Origin: Bacteroidota bacterium
Lineage (GTDB): Bacteria; Bacteroidota; Bacteroidia; SXHM01
Reading direction: 5' to 3'
Assembly: GCA_947479755.1 (NCBI GenBank)
Contig: CANKAM010000002.1
Location: 1-64,000, forward strand
DNA: 64,000 nt
The translations under genes and the position numbers were made by a program. Positions 22,701-28,183 of the stretch are shown here, piece after piece (position 1 is the stretch's first letter; every line of letters begins with the position of its first letter). The notes under the pieces were generated by a model. That model ran no database searches, was not told the DNA's origin, and saw only the letters and a list, made by a program, of their open reading frames with translations.

Positions 22701-23495
22701 TTCTCGTTGAGCGGAAATTCAGGTTGCGCTCCTTACACAGTATCATTCACCAACAACTCAGTTGACGGTGTTACTTATTACTGGAGCTTTGGTGATGGTG
22801 ATACTTCAATGTTAAGCAACCCTTCACACACCTATGAAATTCCGGGAACATACAATGTAACATTGGTAGTAAGCGGTGGCGGCTTGTGTAACGATACGCT
22901 TCAATTACTCTCGGCTGTAACTGTGTTCCAGACACCTGTCGCAGATTTCACTTCTGACTACTTCAACATTACTGACCCTGACGGACAAATCCAGTTCACC
23001 AACCTTTCAACAGGCGCAACAAGTTATGATTGGGATTTCGGTGACGGAAATACTTCAACGCTTACAGACCCGATAAACAATTATCTTGAGAACGGTGAGT
23101 TTGATGTAACACTAATCGCTTACAGTGGTGCAGGATGTTCCGACACCATTATTCAAACAGTGGAAGTAGAACTCATGAAAGGATTGTATATGCCAAATGC
23201 AATGATTGCAGGTGGTGATGGCGACTTCGGTCTCTTCCTGCCAAAAGGTGCGGGCATAGCAACGTATCAGTGTATGGTATTTGACAAGTGGGGCAACCTG
23301 TTATGGCAATCAACTGAATTAGTTAACGGCCAACCTTCCGAAGGATGGGATGGCAGATACAACGGTGTTGTTGTTCCGCTAGGTGCTTACATCTGGAAAG
23401 CCGATGCAACCTTCTTGGACGGAACCACATGGGAAGGTATGGAATACGAAAACGACCGCTTCAGTAATACCGGAAACGTTACCGTTCTGGAATAA
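4776..23495 (+). CDS. Giant T9SS type B repeat adhesin (6239 residues)
   Basis: A signal peptide (residues 1 to about 44, ending T-V-A-Q) is followed by a unique region (45-530), a DUF11-like domain (about 530-660), a cadherin/Big-like domain (about 807-900), 50 Ig/HYR-like units of 80-86 residues with four conserved cysteines each (904-4950), a classical HYR domain (about 4950-5030), ten SprB repeats (5030-5810), an Ig-like domain, three PKD domains (5890-6133) and a gliding-motility-associated C-terminal domain (6133-6239), the type B sorting signal. The product is expected to be a very long surface fibre exported by the type IX system; SprB-family adhesins of gliding Bacteroidota are the nearest described analogues. 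The ligand is unknown. The frame is intact through 12 kb of repeats. Upstream, a near-consensus -7 box lies at 4631; a terminator follows at 23541. Confidence 0.96.
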   Translation: MSCFYPREFLISSSFLFKKILPLSAVFSLLVTFSVLLTPVATVAQVMVPFAPRTVPSHYKIRGDFAMLGNTNLTLVTYADNGGNGSPMEYVDVDANDSTFNSSSSTLVFSGENSSVPACSDILFAGLYWTGRTDDDATSPITFNVTRSIPTGTAPVNQNYNVVHNNTITNTNYILTVSRGGSAGNYHTIFTFTGNGNTYVFNLTNNAGVSRLTLSVNGGGAVNIPVTYVVAGNVGTATLTTPYVIVDGTLNITINQLVRDSRLDRTTTQTQAAAIARVNVSGTAPTYSNYTKTFDKRKVKIKGPLATNYTEVTAAASDIFYPTVANTIAAGYGMYSAFKDITSYVQTNGIGSYTVADVALVEGSGGLFGFYGGWGMVVVYENYLMDWRDITVFDGHNYVPSGTGTFDVPVSGFQTTPTGAVNLRVGVMAGEGDVGVTGDYFQIRNAANSAWVSLSHTGNTTTNYFNSSIATGGNARNPNLLNNTGLDISSFTVPNVGNTVMTNNQTSTTFRCGSTSDTYCFFNICISSDSYVPEVEGLISVTNVNGSPPTPGPLTVSPGDTIQYTVDVRNIGTEAVAAHTITIPIPYGATFIPGSLSSNITFTPLPTPNNLYFDPNAGSTGSIIWDFGTLPLPADPQTLLASLTFSLQVSDNCLLLNEASCADALAAVGSLTGTGTITGFGISNTGLISGYETSGACQGQPITDPLIASIVVPPGYISANCTPQELDVDFNFCNGLTSIPLDSVNAFLPIGTRFFNEFPVTNSSTEYTSTFPAVAGSVVTYYAVPSILGGTCAIPITITICSNSIFANDDFLGSFNCVSGGTNVLNVLSNDQLGPNPATTSNVTLSVVTPDPTGHVTINSDGSVDIVAGTPGGTYTVTYQICENSLPSNCDQAVLTIQDNVAPTAVCQNITVGLNAGGTVTITAGQVDNGSSDACGIASMSVSPSSFTCANIGANTVTLTVTDLSGNVSTCTATVTVVDNTAPTAVCQNISVNLSAGGTATITAAQINNGSSDNCGIASISILPSSFTCANVGANSVTLTVTDVNGNVSTCIATVTVNDVTPPTAVCQNISLNLNAVGTVTIIASQINNGSTDVCGIASLSIFPTSFSCANVGTNTVTLTVTDVNGNVSTCTSTVTVVDNIAPTAVCQNVTVQLGAGGTASVTAAQVNNGSSDNCGIASLSVSPSSFTCANVGANTVTLTVTDVNGNVSTCTATVTVQDNIAPTAVCQNITLQLSAGGAASVTAAQVNNGSSDNCGIASLAVSPSSFTCANVGANTVTLTVTDVNGRVSTCTATVTVQDNVVPVAVCQNITVQLNAGGTASITAAQINNGSSDACGIASLSVSPSSFTCANVGANTVTLTVTDVNGNTSTCTATVTVQDNIVPVAVCQNITVQLNSSGTVSITAAQINNGSSDACGIASLAVSPSSFTCANVGANTVTLTVTDAHGNISTCNATVTVVDVTPPTAICQNISVNLSAGGTASITAAQVNNGSSDACGIATISVSPSSFTCANVGANTVTLTVTDVNGNVSTCTATVTVVDITPPTAVCQNITVNLSAGGTATITAAQINNGSSDACGIASISVSPSSFTCANVGANTVTLTVTDVNGNVSTCTATVTVRDVTNPIAVCQNISVNLSAGGTATITAAQINNGSSDACGIASLAVSPSSFTCANVGANTVTLTVTDVNGNISTCTASVTINDITNPTAVCQNITVNLSAGGTASITAAQVNNGSSDACGIASLAVSPSSFTCANVGANTVTLTVTDVNGNVSTCTATVTINDVTPPTAICQNITVNLNSSGNATITAAQINNGSSDACGIASLAVSPSSFTCANVGANTVTLTVTDIHGNISTCTATATVVDQVAPTALCRNVTVVLNAAGTASISASQVNNGSSDNCGIATVTVSPSAFTCANVGANNVVLTVTDIHGNVSTCSAIVTVQDNTAPVAVCQNITVALSAIGTVSISGAQVNNGSTDACGIASLSVSPSTFTCTNVGANTVTLTVTDVNGNSSTCTATVTVTDNIAPTAVCQNITVNLNSAGTVSITAAQVDNGSGDVCGTVTLSVTPSTFTCANVGANTVTLTVTDANGNSSSCTATVTVVDVTPPTAICQNISVNLSAGGTASITAAQINNGSSDACGIASLSVSPSSFTCVNVGANTVTLTVTDVNGNSSTCTATVTVVDNIAPTAVCQNVTIQLNALGNASATAAQVNNGSSDNCGIASLSVSPSSFTCANVGANTVTLTVTDVNGNVSTCTATVTVQDNIAPSAICRNITVQLNSSGNASITAAQVNNGSSDNCSIASLTVSPSSFTCANVGANTVTLTVTDIHGNVSTCTATVTVQDNVAPIAICQNITVALNAAGTASITAAQINNGSSDACGIASLSVTPSTFNCSNVGANTVTLTVTDVNGNSSTCTATVTIQDNVAPIAICQNITVALNAAGTVTITGAQVNNGSSDACGISSLSVTPSTFTCANVGPNSVTLTVTDVNGNSSTCTATVTIQDNFTPIAVCQNIVVNLSSAGTVSITAAQVNNGSTDNCAIASMSVSPSSFTCANIGANTVTLTVTDVSGNSSTCTATVTIVDITPPTALCQNITAQLNAAGNVTITAAQINNGSSDACGIASISVSPSSFTCAGVGPNPVTLTVTDVNGNISTCSATVTVVDNIAPVATCQNISIDLDATGNISINATQVDNGSSDACGIASISVSPNSFTCANVGPNTVTLTVTDENGNVSTCTSTVTVVDNTDPIAVCQNISINLNSSGTASITAAQINNGSSDACGIASIAVSPSSFTCANVGVNNVTLTVTDVHGNSSTCSATVTVADVTPPTAVCQNITVQLNSSGNASITAAQINNGSSDACGIASIAVSPSSFTCANVGANTVTLTVTDIHGNVSTCTATVTVQDNVAPVANCQNITVNLSSAGTASITAAQINNNSTDACGIFSLAVSPSSFTCANIGANTVTLTVTDVNGNVSTCTATVTIVDNTNPVAVCQNITVNLSSAGSTTITASQINNGSSDACGIASMTVTPSSFTCANVGANSVTLTVTDNNGNSTSCNAIVTVVDITAPIAICQNVTVQLDAGGNASVTAAQVNNGSSDACGIASLSVSPSSFTCANVGANTVTLTVTDVNGNSSTCTATVTVQDNVDPVAICQNITVALDANGDVVVTAAQINNGSTDNCGIASITLDGAQSQLAFDCSNVGANTVTLTVTDVNGNSSTCTATVSVEDNIAPNAICQNITAQLDANGDVIVTAVQINNGSNDNCGIASITLDGNQSQLAFDCSNVGANTVTLTVTDVNGNTSTCLATITVVDNVDPIAICQNITAQLDANGQLLISAAQINNGSNDNCGIASITLDGNQSQLAFDCSDVGVNTVTLTITDVNGNSSSCTATVTVQDNVDPTAICQSITVQLDQAGNAVVTAAQINNGSSDNCGIASIAINGQTQITFNCLNVGTNTVTLTVTDVNGNISTCSATVTVLDNASTPPTAICQNITVQLDASGNASILASDVDNGSFDNCGIASMSVSPNTFNCTNVGANTVTLSVTDLNGNVATCSAIVTVEDTIAPMAICQNLTVQLDATGNLVVTAAQINNGSNDACGIATVTINGQSQLSYNCGNVGANTVTLTVTDVNGNISTCSATITVQDNVAPNAICQNITAQLDANGNIIVSAAQINNGSNDNCGIASITINGQSQLSYNCGNVGVNNVTLTVTDVNGNVSTCTATITVVDNINPTAICQNITAQLNSSGQIVVTAAQINNGSSDNCGIASIAINGQSQLTYNCANVGANIVTLTVTDVNGNVSSCTATITVVDNINPTSICQNITIALDANGNAVVTAAQIDNGSNDNCGIASIAISGQSQLSFNCLNVGANTVTLTVTDINGNVSSCIATITVVDNAGTPPTAICQNITVQLDATGNASITANQINNGSFDNCGVASLSVSPNTFDCGDIGLNTVTLTVTDLNGNSSQCTATVTIEDNVAPVANCQNITVQLDATGNATIAPGDVDNGSSDACGIASITVSPNTFTCANVGANTVTLTVTDVNGNITTCTATATVEDNVAPIANCQNITVQLDASGNAILTAAQINNNSTDNCGIASINVSTTSFTCSNIGANNVTLTVTDVNGNSASCSATVTIQDHVAPIALCQNITVQLNAAGIASITAAQINNGSSDACGIASLSVSPSSFTCSNVGTNTVTLTVTDNHGNISTCTAIVTVQDNTDPIAICQNITVNLDANGNAVITAAQVNNNSSDACGIASMTVSPSTFDCSNIGANTVTLTVTDNNGNASSCTATVTIEDNTNPTVICQNITVQLDANGNVVIVATDIDNGSSDNCSTSGSGLTFSASQTSFDCSNIGANTITLTVTDAYGNSSSCDATVTVVDTVNPIAICQNITVQLDASGNATILAIDIDGGSTDNCSDINTGLTFSASQTAFDCTDEGANTVILTVTDAYGNVSTCTAIVTIENNVAPAAVCQDITVQLDATGNVIITAAQVDGGTNAACGIASLTVSPSSFDCSDVGANTVTLTATDNSGNVSTCTAVVTVQDTINPTIVCQNITVALDANGNVVITGVDLDNGTTDNCSTSGSGLTYTASQTNFDCSNIGANTITLTVTDANGNSSSCDAIVTVTDTVNPTVICQSITVQLDANGNAVITAVQVDNGSFDNCSTPNNGLTYSISNTDFDCSNVGANTVTLTVTDAFGNSSSCTATVTITDDIDPIAICQDITVQLDANGQVTINTSQVNNGSSDNCGIATMTVNPSSFTCAGIGTNPVTLTVTDVNGNVSTCISTVTVQDNVDPIAICRDITIDLDGTGNISIVPSQVDNGSGDACGIASMTVSPNTFDCLNVGANTVTLVITDLNGNVDSCTSVVTVVDATAPNAICHNITVALDSNGVISITAAQIDNGSTDACGIDTMTVSTSSFDCSNIGENLITLTVTDVNGNSDNCFSTVTVVDNIAPEFTLCPADIVIQPDSSNCNPFATWNTPIATDNCAVTSLTSNFQSGNNFPVGVTTVIFTAIDASGNTTTCTFTVTVLANPLLATAVADTVNCGFNIACPGGTNGTATVLPAGGCMPYSYLWNNGQTSQTATGLSATTYSVTVTDGLGNTATTSVTLTEPSPLVIDSLTSPVNAGGWNINCANTNNGIITINVLGGADCAPYSYSWTGPNGYTSTDEDLNIVYAGTYYVTITDINNCSITDSITLTEPELLVIDLIDQQDVSCNGLADGFATVLAGGGAGGYQYLWSNGKTSASADSLDAGIYFVSVTDNNGCIANTNVVIGEPTLLIAAATITSDYNGQDVTCAGANDGSAQVLANGGTPGYTYLWTNGSTDYFANDLTAGTYFVTVTDTNGCDTTVSVTLVDPPVLSAGVVSVTNVTCNSAADGSATVQASGGTPGYFYYWSNTQTGATATGLAAGTHNVTVSDTNGCNIVLTITITEPDVLNPVLLDILDVTCNGGSNGAGFINVTGGTEPYTYLWSNGATTEDLNGVGAGDYTVQITDANGCDTSFTLVISQPTPMVAFIENQVNVYCAGNNTGEASVNISGGVPGYTYLWDNGQTTQTVADLSAGPHSITIRDANNCITIVNFVITESIVLSAGDVDVNNVTCNGGNNGSISFNMEGGSAPYSYVWSNGQTTVPAINLQAGDHSVTITDSAGCVLQLSFTVSQPDALTLNIINIVQPVCSGSSTGHATVQVTGGTPNYQYAWDNGQTTATATGFTAGVHTVVVTDANGCVDSTTVTITEPASLSVSIIGSSNPTCFGGANGTATALVGGGVAPYDYSWSPSGGTNSTATGLSAGTHIVIVTDANGCSASQTYTLTQPAQVVVTIDGGGSTICAGESVTLTASATGGTGSYNFAWNNGLGNGATHTVSPTVTTTYVVIAANAQGCSATDSVTVSIYPSPAASFTPSGSSSCTFPVTVNFTNTSTNSVTYYWEFGNGDSAFTTNGQATYDTIGSYTVMLIATSTNGCTDTALYVYNVYPAPTALFSLSGNSGCAPYTVSFTNNSVDGVTYYWSFGDGDTSMLSNPSHTYEIPGTYNVTLVVSGGGLCNDTLQLLSAVTVFQTPVADFTSDYFNITDPDGQIQFTNLSTGATSYDWDFGDGNTSTLTDPINNYLENGEFDVTLIAYSGAGCSDTIIQTVEVELMKGLYMPNAMIAGGDGDFGLFLPKGAGIATYQCMVFDKWGNLLWQSTELVNGQPSEGWDGRYNGVVVPLGAYIWKADATFLDGTTWEGMEYENDRFSNTGNVTVLE
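7485..19625 (+). repeat. 50-unit intragenic repeat array, mostly 240 bp
   Basis: Each unit encodes A-x-C-Q-N-I-T-V, then a D-x-C-G-I-A block, F-T-C-A-N-V-G-A-N and S-T-C-T-A-T-V. From the cysteine codon at 7494 to that at 14214 every unit is exactly 240 bp (28 units with no indel). Later units are 83-86 residues because of small insertions before the third cysteine (D-G-N-Q-S-Q-L or S-G-S-G-L-T-F types), mixed with 80-residue ones. Some distant units share long identical DNA blocks. Confidence 0.95.
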
Positions 23496-23540
23496 AATTT
23501 TCAATCCCGCGTCTGTTTTTTGCGAGAAGACAGGCACAAA

Positions 23541-23568
23541 AAAAGTCCATCGGAAACGGTGGGCTTTT
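23541..23568 (+). terminator. Intrinsic terminator after giant adhesin
   Basis: AAAAGTCCATCG (23541-23552) pairs with CGGTGGGCTTTT (23557-23568) around a GAAA tetraloop, with two G-U pairs, and the T-run continues after it. It lies 45 bp past the adhesin stop and just before the promoter of the next gene. Confidence 0.85.
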
Positions 23569-23574
23569 TTATTT

Positions 23575-23582
23575 TACTTTTG
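23575..23582 (+). promoter_or_regulatory. -7 box TACTTTTG of the M28 peptidase
   Basis: Perfect match to TAnnTTTG, 27 bp upstream of the ATG at 23610. It lies downstream of an in-frame ATG at 23520, which argues against that longer start. Confidence 0.65.
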
Positions 23583-23609
23583 AAACAAAACCATTCGCAA
23601 AATTATTTC

Positions 23610-24773
23610 ATGCACAAAACCCCGCTCGAATTAGTCTCTACCATCATCGAAAAATTCGGTCCGCGAAAAGCCGGAAGTAATGCTGAAAAAAATGCACAGG
23701 AATATTTTTCAGAGCAACTCAAACCAATTTGCAACACCGTAGAAACCGAAGAGTTTACCGATGCCCTTACTGCAAAATTTTCTTCACTTAAAATTTTCTG
23801 CATCCTGTTTTATAGTTCATTGGCCTTGCCGCTTTGGTCTGTAAACATTGCCATTGCAGTAAGTGCACTAAATACTGTTGTTTTCTTTTTTCATTTTCTG
23901 ATGTATAAAGATTGGCTTGATATTTTATATCCTAAACTTACTTCACGCAATGTTATCGGCACAATAGAACCCACGGGCGAAGTGAAACAAATCGTTATTA
24001 TTTCTGGGCACATGGATAGTACACCCGAATTTATCTGGTGGTATTATTTCCGCGATTGGGGAATTCGAATGATGCTTGTAAGCGGGCTTGCTTTTGTAAC
24101 ACTTCCAGTTTTCTATTTATCATCAATGGTTTTTGATTTTAGTCCTTTTCTCAGCTATGGTTGGTATTGTTTTGCATTTTGCAGCATTTTCTCATTAAGC
24201 TTCTTTTTCATTCACGGAAAACGAATTGTAGATGGCGCACAGGATAATCTTTCGGGGGTTGCAGTAGCCTTCTTTGCTGCACATAATCTTTTGAAAAACG
24301 GTAAATCAACGCTGCAAAACACACGTTTAAAAATCATTTCTTTTGGTTCCGAAGAAACCGGTCTCAAAGGCTCAAAAGCCTATGAGCAAAAGCATCATGA
24401 TGAGCTAACCAAGGCAACACATATTATTAACCTTGACGGAATGCTCGACATAAACGAAATGCACATCATTGATTTTGAATTATCTCTTTTTGCACGTCAT
24501 GATAAGTACCTGATTGAAACGCTCGGTAAAGCTTTTCAATCAAACGGACTGGAGAATAAATCAGGAATGATACCTATAGGCGCTACTGATGCATCCAGTT
24601 TTACTCGCAACGGAATTCCGGCTGTTTCAGTAGTCGGTTTGCCAATGCATAAACTTCATCCTACCTACCACACCAGACGCGATACTATTGAATGTCTCAG
24701 CAATGATACAATGAGCAAAATGGCAAAAATTATTGCGGATGCAGTGGTGCTAATTGATTCGAAAAAAAATTAA
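23610..24773 (+). CDS. Membrane-associated M28-family metallopeptidase
   Basis: Predicted zinc aminopeptidase-type enzyme of 387 residues. The family's metal ligands are recognisable in order: H and D in S-G-H-M-D-S (about 132), D in A-Q-D-N-L-S-G (about 211), the E-E pair in F-G-S-E-E-T-G (about 248), D in N-L-D-G-M, and H in H-P-T-Y-H-T. Two hydrophobic stretches (about 68-105, and a long pair at about 155-205 inserted between the first and second ligand blocks) suggest membrane anchoring, unusual for soluble M28 enzymes. No Sec signal peptide is seen. An upstream in-frame ATG at 23520 was rejected because terminator and promoter lie after it. The stop overlaps the convergent mfd stop by four bases. 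Substrate is unknown. Confidence 0.88.
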   Translation: MHKTPLELVSTIIEKFGPRKAGSNAEKNAQEYFSEQLKPICNTVETEEFTDALTAKFSSLKIFCILFYSSLALPLWSVNIAIAVSALNTVVFFFHFLMYKDWLDILYPKLTSRNVIGTIEPTGEVKQIVIISGHMDSTPEFIWWYYFRDWGIRMMLVSGLAFVTLPVFYLSSMVFDFSPFLSYGWYCFAFCSIFSLSFFFIHGKRIVDGAQDNLSGVAVAFFAAHNLLKNGKSTLQNTRLKIISFGSEETGLKGSKAYEQKHHDELTKATHIINLDGMLDINEMHIIDFELSLFARHDKYLIETLGKAFQSNGLENKSGMIPIGATDASSFTRNGIPAVSVVGLPMHKLHPTYHTRRDTIECLSNDTMSKMAKIIADAVVLIDSKKN

Positions 24774-27700
24774 CCAAGAATTTGTTTTAACCAACGAATT
24801 GCTTCTTCCACTCTGCTCACATTCTCAAAACTCAGCATCAGCTTATCCCCTTTCTGGGTCATGCGGCAATCCTTGCCATGCGTTTGCACATAATTAAGCA
24901 CCTTTCCAAAAGCATCACTTTGAAAATACGCTGAGTTAGGCGAAGAAATAAAATAGCCCGTCAGCTTTTTATTCTTTAAAATCAATCGCTCAAAACCAAT
25001 TTCTTTTGCAATCCAGCGCAAGCGAATGGTGTTTAATAATTCAGCTCCCTGTTTTGGCAGCGGACCAAAACGGTCAATAATATTTTTCTCGAATAGTTGT
25101 AATCCGGTTTCGTTTTCAATCTCATCCAACTCACGATAAAGTCCGAGACGCTCTGTGATATTATTCACATAATTATCCGGCAACAAAATTTCCATGTCGG
25201 TATCAATCACACAATCTCTGACATAGGACAGCTGCTGAATATGCGCTGCTGCATTGGGTTTTCGTTCTTTATGTTCAGTCGTGGCTTCTTCATCCAATTC
25301 TAATTTCAATTCTTGAATTGCCTCATCCAGAATTTTGTGATACATCTCAAAACCAATATCAGAAATAAATCCACTTTGTTCTGCTCCCAGTAAATTTCCG
25401 GCACCGCGAATATCCAAATCGCGCATTGCAATATTAAAACCACTTCCCAATTCCGAAAATTCTTCAATCGCACGCAAACGTTTTTTTGCTTCGGTGCTCA
25501 GCATCTCACTTGGCGGTGCCAATAAATAACAGAATGCCTTTTTATTGGAACGTCCTACCCTGCCCCGCAACTGATGCAAATCACTCAACCCGAAATTTTG
25601 TGCATTATTAATGATGATAGTGTTGGCATTAGAAATATCCAATCCCGATTCAATAATGGAAGTCGCCACCAGCACATCAGTTGCTCCTTCAATAAAATTC
25701 ATCATCACTTCTTCGAGTTGATGTCCTTCTAATTGTCCATGCCCGATACCAACCCGCACATCAGGACAAAGTCGCGAAACCATTCCCGCCACCTCACGAA
25801 TATTTTCAATTCTGTTATTTACAAAAAACACCTGCCCTCCCCGGTCAATCTCATAGCGTATCGCATCACGGATGGTTTCCTCATTAAACGTATGCACTTC
25901 CGTAATCACAGGAAAACGGTTCGGTGGTGCTGTATTAATAATTGACAAATCCCGTGCACCCATCAGTGAAAACTGCAGCGTGCGCGGAATTGGCGTTGCA
26001 GTAAGCGTAAGCGTATCCACATTCACACGAAAGGCTTTCAACTTCTCTTTCACACCTACACCAAACTTTTGTTCTTCATCTACAATCAGCAAACCAAGGT
26101 CTTTAAACTTTACATCTTTACTCACAATGCGGTGCGTTCCGATTATGATATCAATTTCACCATTCGCCAATCTCTTCAATGTTTCCTTTTGTTGTCCCGC
26201 AGTTTTAAAACGGTTTATGTAATCCACCTTGCACGGAAAGTTTTTCAATCGCTCAGAAAAAGTTTTGTAATGCTGCAACGCAAGAATAGTAGTAGGAACC
26301 AACACTGCTACCTGCTTGCTGTCGCACACCGCCTTGAATGCAGCACGTATTGCAATCTCCGTTTTTCCGAAACCAACATCACCACAAATCAGTCTGTCCA
26401 TCGGAAAATTCTGCTCCATGTCTTTCTTTACATCGGCAGTGGATTTGACCTGGTCAGGTGTGTCTTCATAAATAAAACTCGCCTCTAATTCAGTCTGCAA
26501 ATAATTATCTGGAGAAAATTCAAAACCTTTCTTAGCTCTTCGCTGCGCATACAGCTTTATCAAATCTTTGGCAATGTCTTTAACTTTTGATTTTGTTTTC
26601 AGCTTCATCGCCTGCCATGCGCCAGAGCCGAGTTTATTTATCTTCGGTTCATTACCTTCTTTCCCCGAATATTTTGCAATGCGGTGCAGCGAATGAATGC
26701 TGACATACAATATATCGTTGTCGCGGTAAACCAGTCGCACCGCCTCCTGCATCTTTCCATTCACATCAATTTTCTCCAGTCCTGCAAACCTGCCAATGCC
26801 ATGGTCAATATGCGTAACATAATCACCCGGACTTAAGCCGTGTAATTCTTTCAGCGTAATTGCCTCACGCGATTTTACAAAACCACTACGCAAACGGAAA
26901 CGATGGTAACGCTCAAAAATCTGATGGTCGGTGTAAAAACAAATTTTTAAATCGTGGTCGGTAAACCCTTCTGAAACCGAAACTACTAATGGGGTAAATA
27001 CAGGTTTTGACTCACCTGCTTTCACAGGCATATCTTCAAAAATGGAATACAGGCGTTCTGCTTGTTTTGGATTTTCGGCCGCTAAAAGATTTTGATAACC
27101 TGCAGCAGTATTCTTCCGCAAGTGATCGCCCAGCATTTCAAAGTTCTTGTTAAACGCGGGTTGTGGCGAAGTATTGAACTCAATTGTTTTTACGCTGTCA
27201 AAATATTCCGCCTGTCCAAATTCTATTACACTATGTTGATGAAACTTGTCTAAAAAATAATTTCCGCTGATGTACTTTTCTTCAGGCGGCAAATAATTCA
27301 ATTCCGTTTTCAAATTCTCAAAAGCAGTTTTTGCCACCTCCATTTCTGAATCAAAAACAGAAACAGCACTTCTCACATCTGTAATCCACACCACACTTTC
27401 AGATGGAATAAATTCAAGAAAAGAAACACGACTTTCGTGCAACAAACTTTCCTGAACGTTAGGAAGTATTGTTGCCCTCACGAGATTAGCGACCGACAGC
27501 TGAGAAGATGGATCAAAACTGCGGATACTTTCAATTGTGTTTCCAAAAAACTCAACACGCAAAGGATATTCGCCCGAAAACGAAAACACATCCACAATAC
27601 CACCACGCACTGCAAATTGTCCTGGCAATATCACATAATCCACCTGTTCAAAATGATATTCGTATAGCACATCAGTGATAAAATCAATTCCGTGCGTGTC

Positions 27701-28147
27701 GCCTGTTTTCAGCAGCAGCGTATTCTTTTCTAAAACTTTTCTAGTGATAACTTTTTCAGAAAGTGCTTCAGGATACGTTACAACTGCACGTGCAAAATTC
27801 TGATTGAGTTTGTTCAACGTTTCCGCCCGTTCCACCACATTGCTGTTATCGGTTTTTTCTTCTTCACTATATGGTCTGCGATATGACATCGGGAAAAACA
27901 AAACCTGTTCTTTTCCGAGCATCACTTCAATATCGTTCAGAAAATAAGCGGCTTCTTCTTTTCCGGGAAGAATAAAAACATGCGTTTTCGGAAGTTGCGA
28001 AACAACAGTTGCCGCAGCAAATGCTGAAGATGAGCCTGCAAGATTTTTGATGTGAATGCGCGTAGTATCCCCTGCCGAAAGCGAATTAACCAGTTCAGCG
28101 ATGCGCGGGTGTTGCGAAAAACTATTCTTTACAGCCTCTAAGTCCAT
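24770..28147 (-). CDS. mfd: Transcription-repair coupling factor Mfd
   Basis: Mfd removes RNA polymerase stalled at DNA damage and recruits UvrA. At 1125 residues it has the expected full length. Visible parts are the UvrB-like N-terminal region, the CarD-like RNA-polymerase interaction domain (G-D-Y-V-T-H-I-D-H-G-I-G, about 449), a superfamily 2 helicase with Walker A G-D-V-G-F-G-K-T-E (about 590) and D-E-E-Q box (about 690), the G-R-V-G-R-S motif VI, and the C-terminal TRCF domain. A near-consensus -7 box (TATTTTCG on the minus strand, 28161-28168) lies only about 14 bp before the ATG, implying a very short leader. Convergent with the M28 gene, with overlapping stop codons. Confidence 0.98.
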   Translation of the reverse strand: MDLEAVKNSFSQHPRIAELVNSLSAGDTTRIHIKNLAGSSSAFAAATVVSQLPKTHVFILPGKEEAAYFLNDIEVMLGKEQVLFFPMSYRRPYSEEEKTDNSNVVERAETLNKLNQNFARAVVTYPEALSEKVITRKVLEKNTLLLKTGDTHGIDFITDVLYEYHFEQVDYVILPGQFAVRGGIVDVFSFSGEYPLRVEFFGNTIESIRSFDPSSQLSVANLVRATILPNVQESLLHESRVSFLEFIPSESVVWITDVRSAVSVFDSEMEVAKTAFENLKTELNYLPPEEKYISGNYFLDKFHQHSVIEFGQAEYFDSVKTIEFNTSPQPAFNKNFEMLGDHLRKNTAAGYQNLLAAENPKQAERLYSIFEDMPVKAGESKPVFTPLVVSVSEGFTDHDLKICFYTDHQIFERYHRFRLRSGFVKSREAITLKELHGLSPGDYVTHIDHGIGRFAGLEKIDVNGKMQEAVRLVYRDNDILYVSIHSLHRIAKYSGKEGNEPKINKLGSGAWQAMKLKTKSKVKDIAKDLIKLYAQRRAKKGFEFSPDNYLQTELEASFIYEDTPDQVKSTADVKKDMEQNFPMDRLICGDVGFGKTEIAIRAAFKAVCDSKQVAVLVPTTILALQHYKTFSERLKNFPCKVDYINRFKTAGQQKETLKRLANGEIDIIIGTHRIVSKDVKFKDLGLLIVDEEQKFGVGVKEKLKAFRVNVDTLTLTATPIPRTLQFSLMGARDLSIINTAPPNRFPVITEVHTFNEETIRDAIRYEIDRGGQVFFVNNRIENIREVAGMVSRLCPDVRVGIGHGQLEGHQLEEVMMNFIEGATDVLVATSIIESGLDISNANTIIINNAQNFGLSDLHQLRGRVGRSNKKAFCYLLAPPSEMLSTEAKKRLRAIEEFSELGSGFNIAMRDLDIRGAGNLLGAEQSGFISDIGFEMYHKILDEAIQELKLELDEEATTEHKERKPNAAAHIQQLSYVRDCVIDTDMEILLPDNYVNNITERLGLYRELDEIENETGLQLFEKNIIDRFGPLPKQGAELLNTIRLRWIAKEIGFERLILKNKKLTGYFISSPNSAYFQSDAFGKVLNYVQTHGKDCRMTQKGDKLMLSFENVSRVEEAIRWLKQILG

Positions 28148-28183
28148 CTCAAAAGAGGCACGAAAATAGGGAATTTGCCGATG

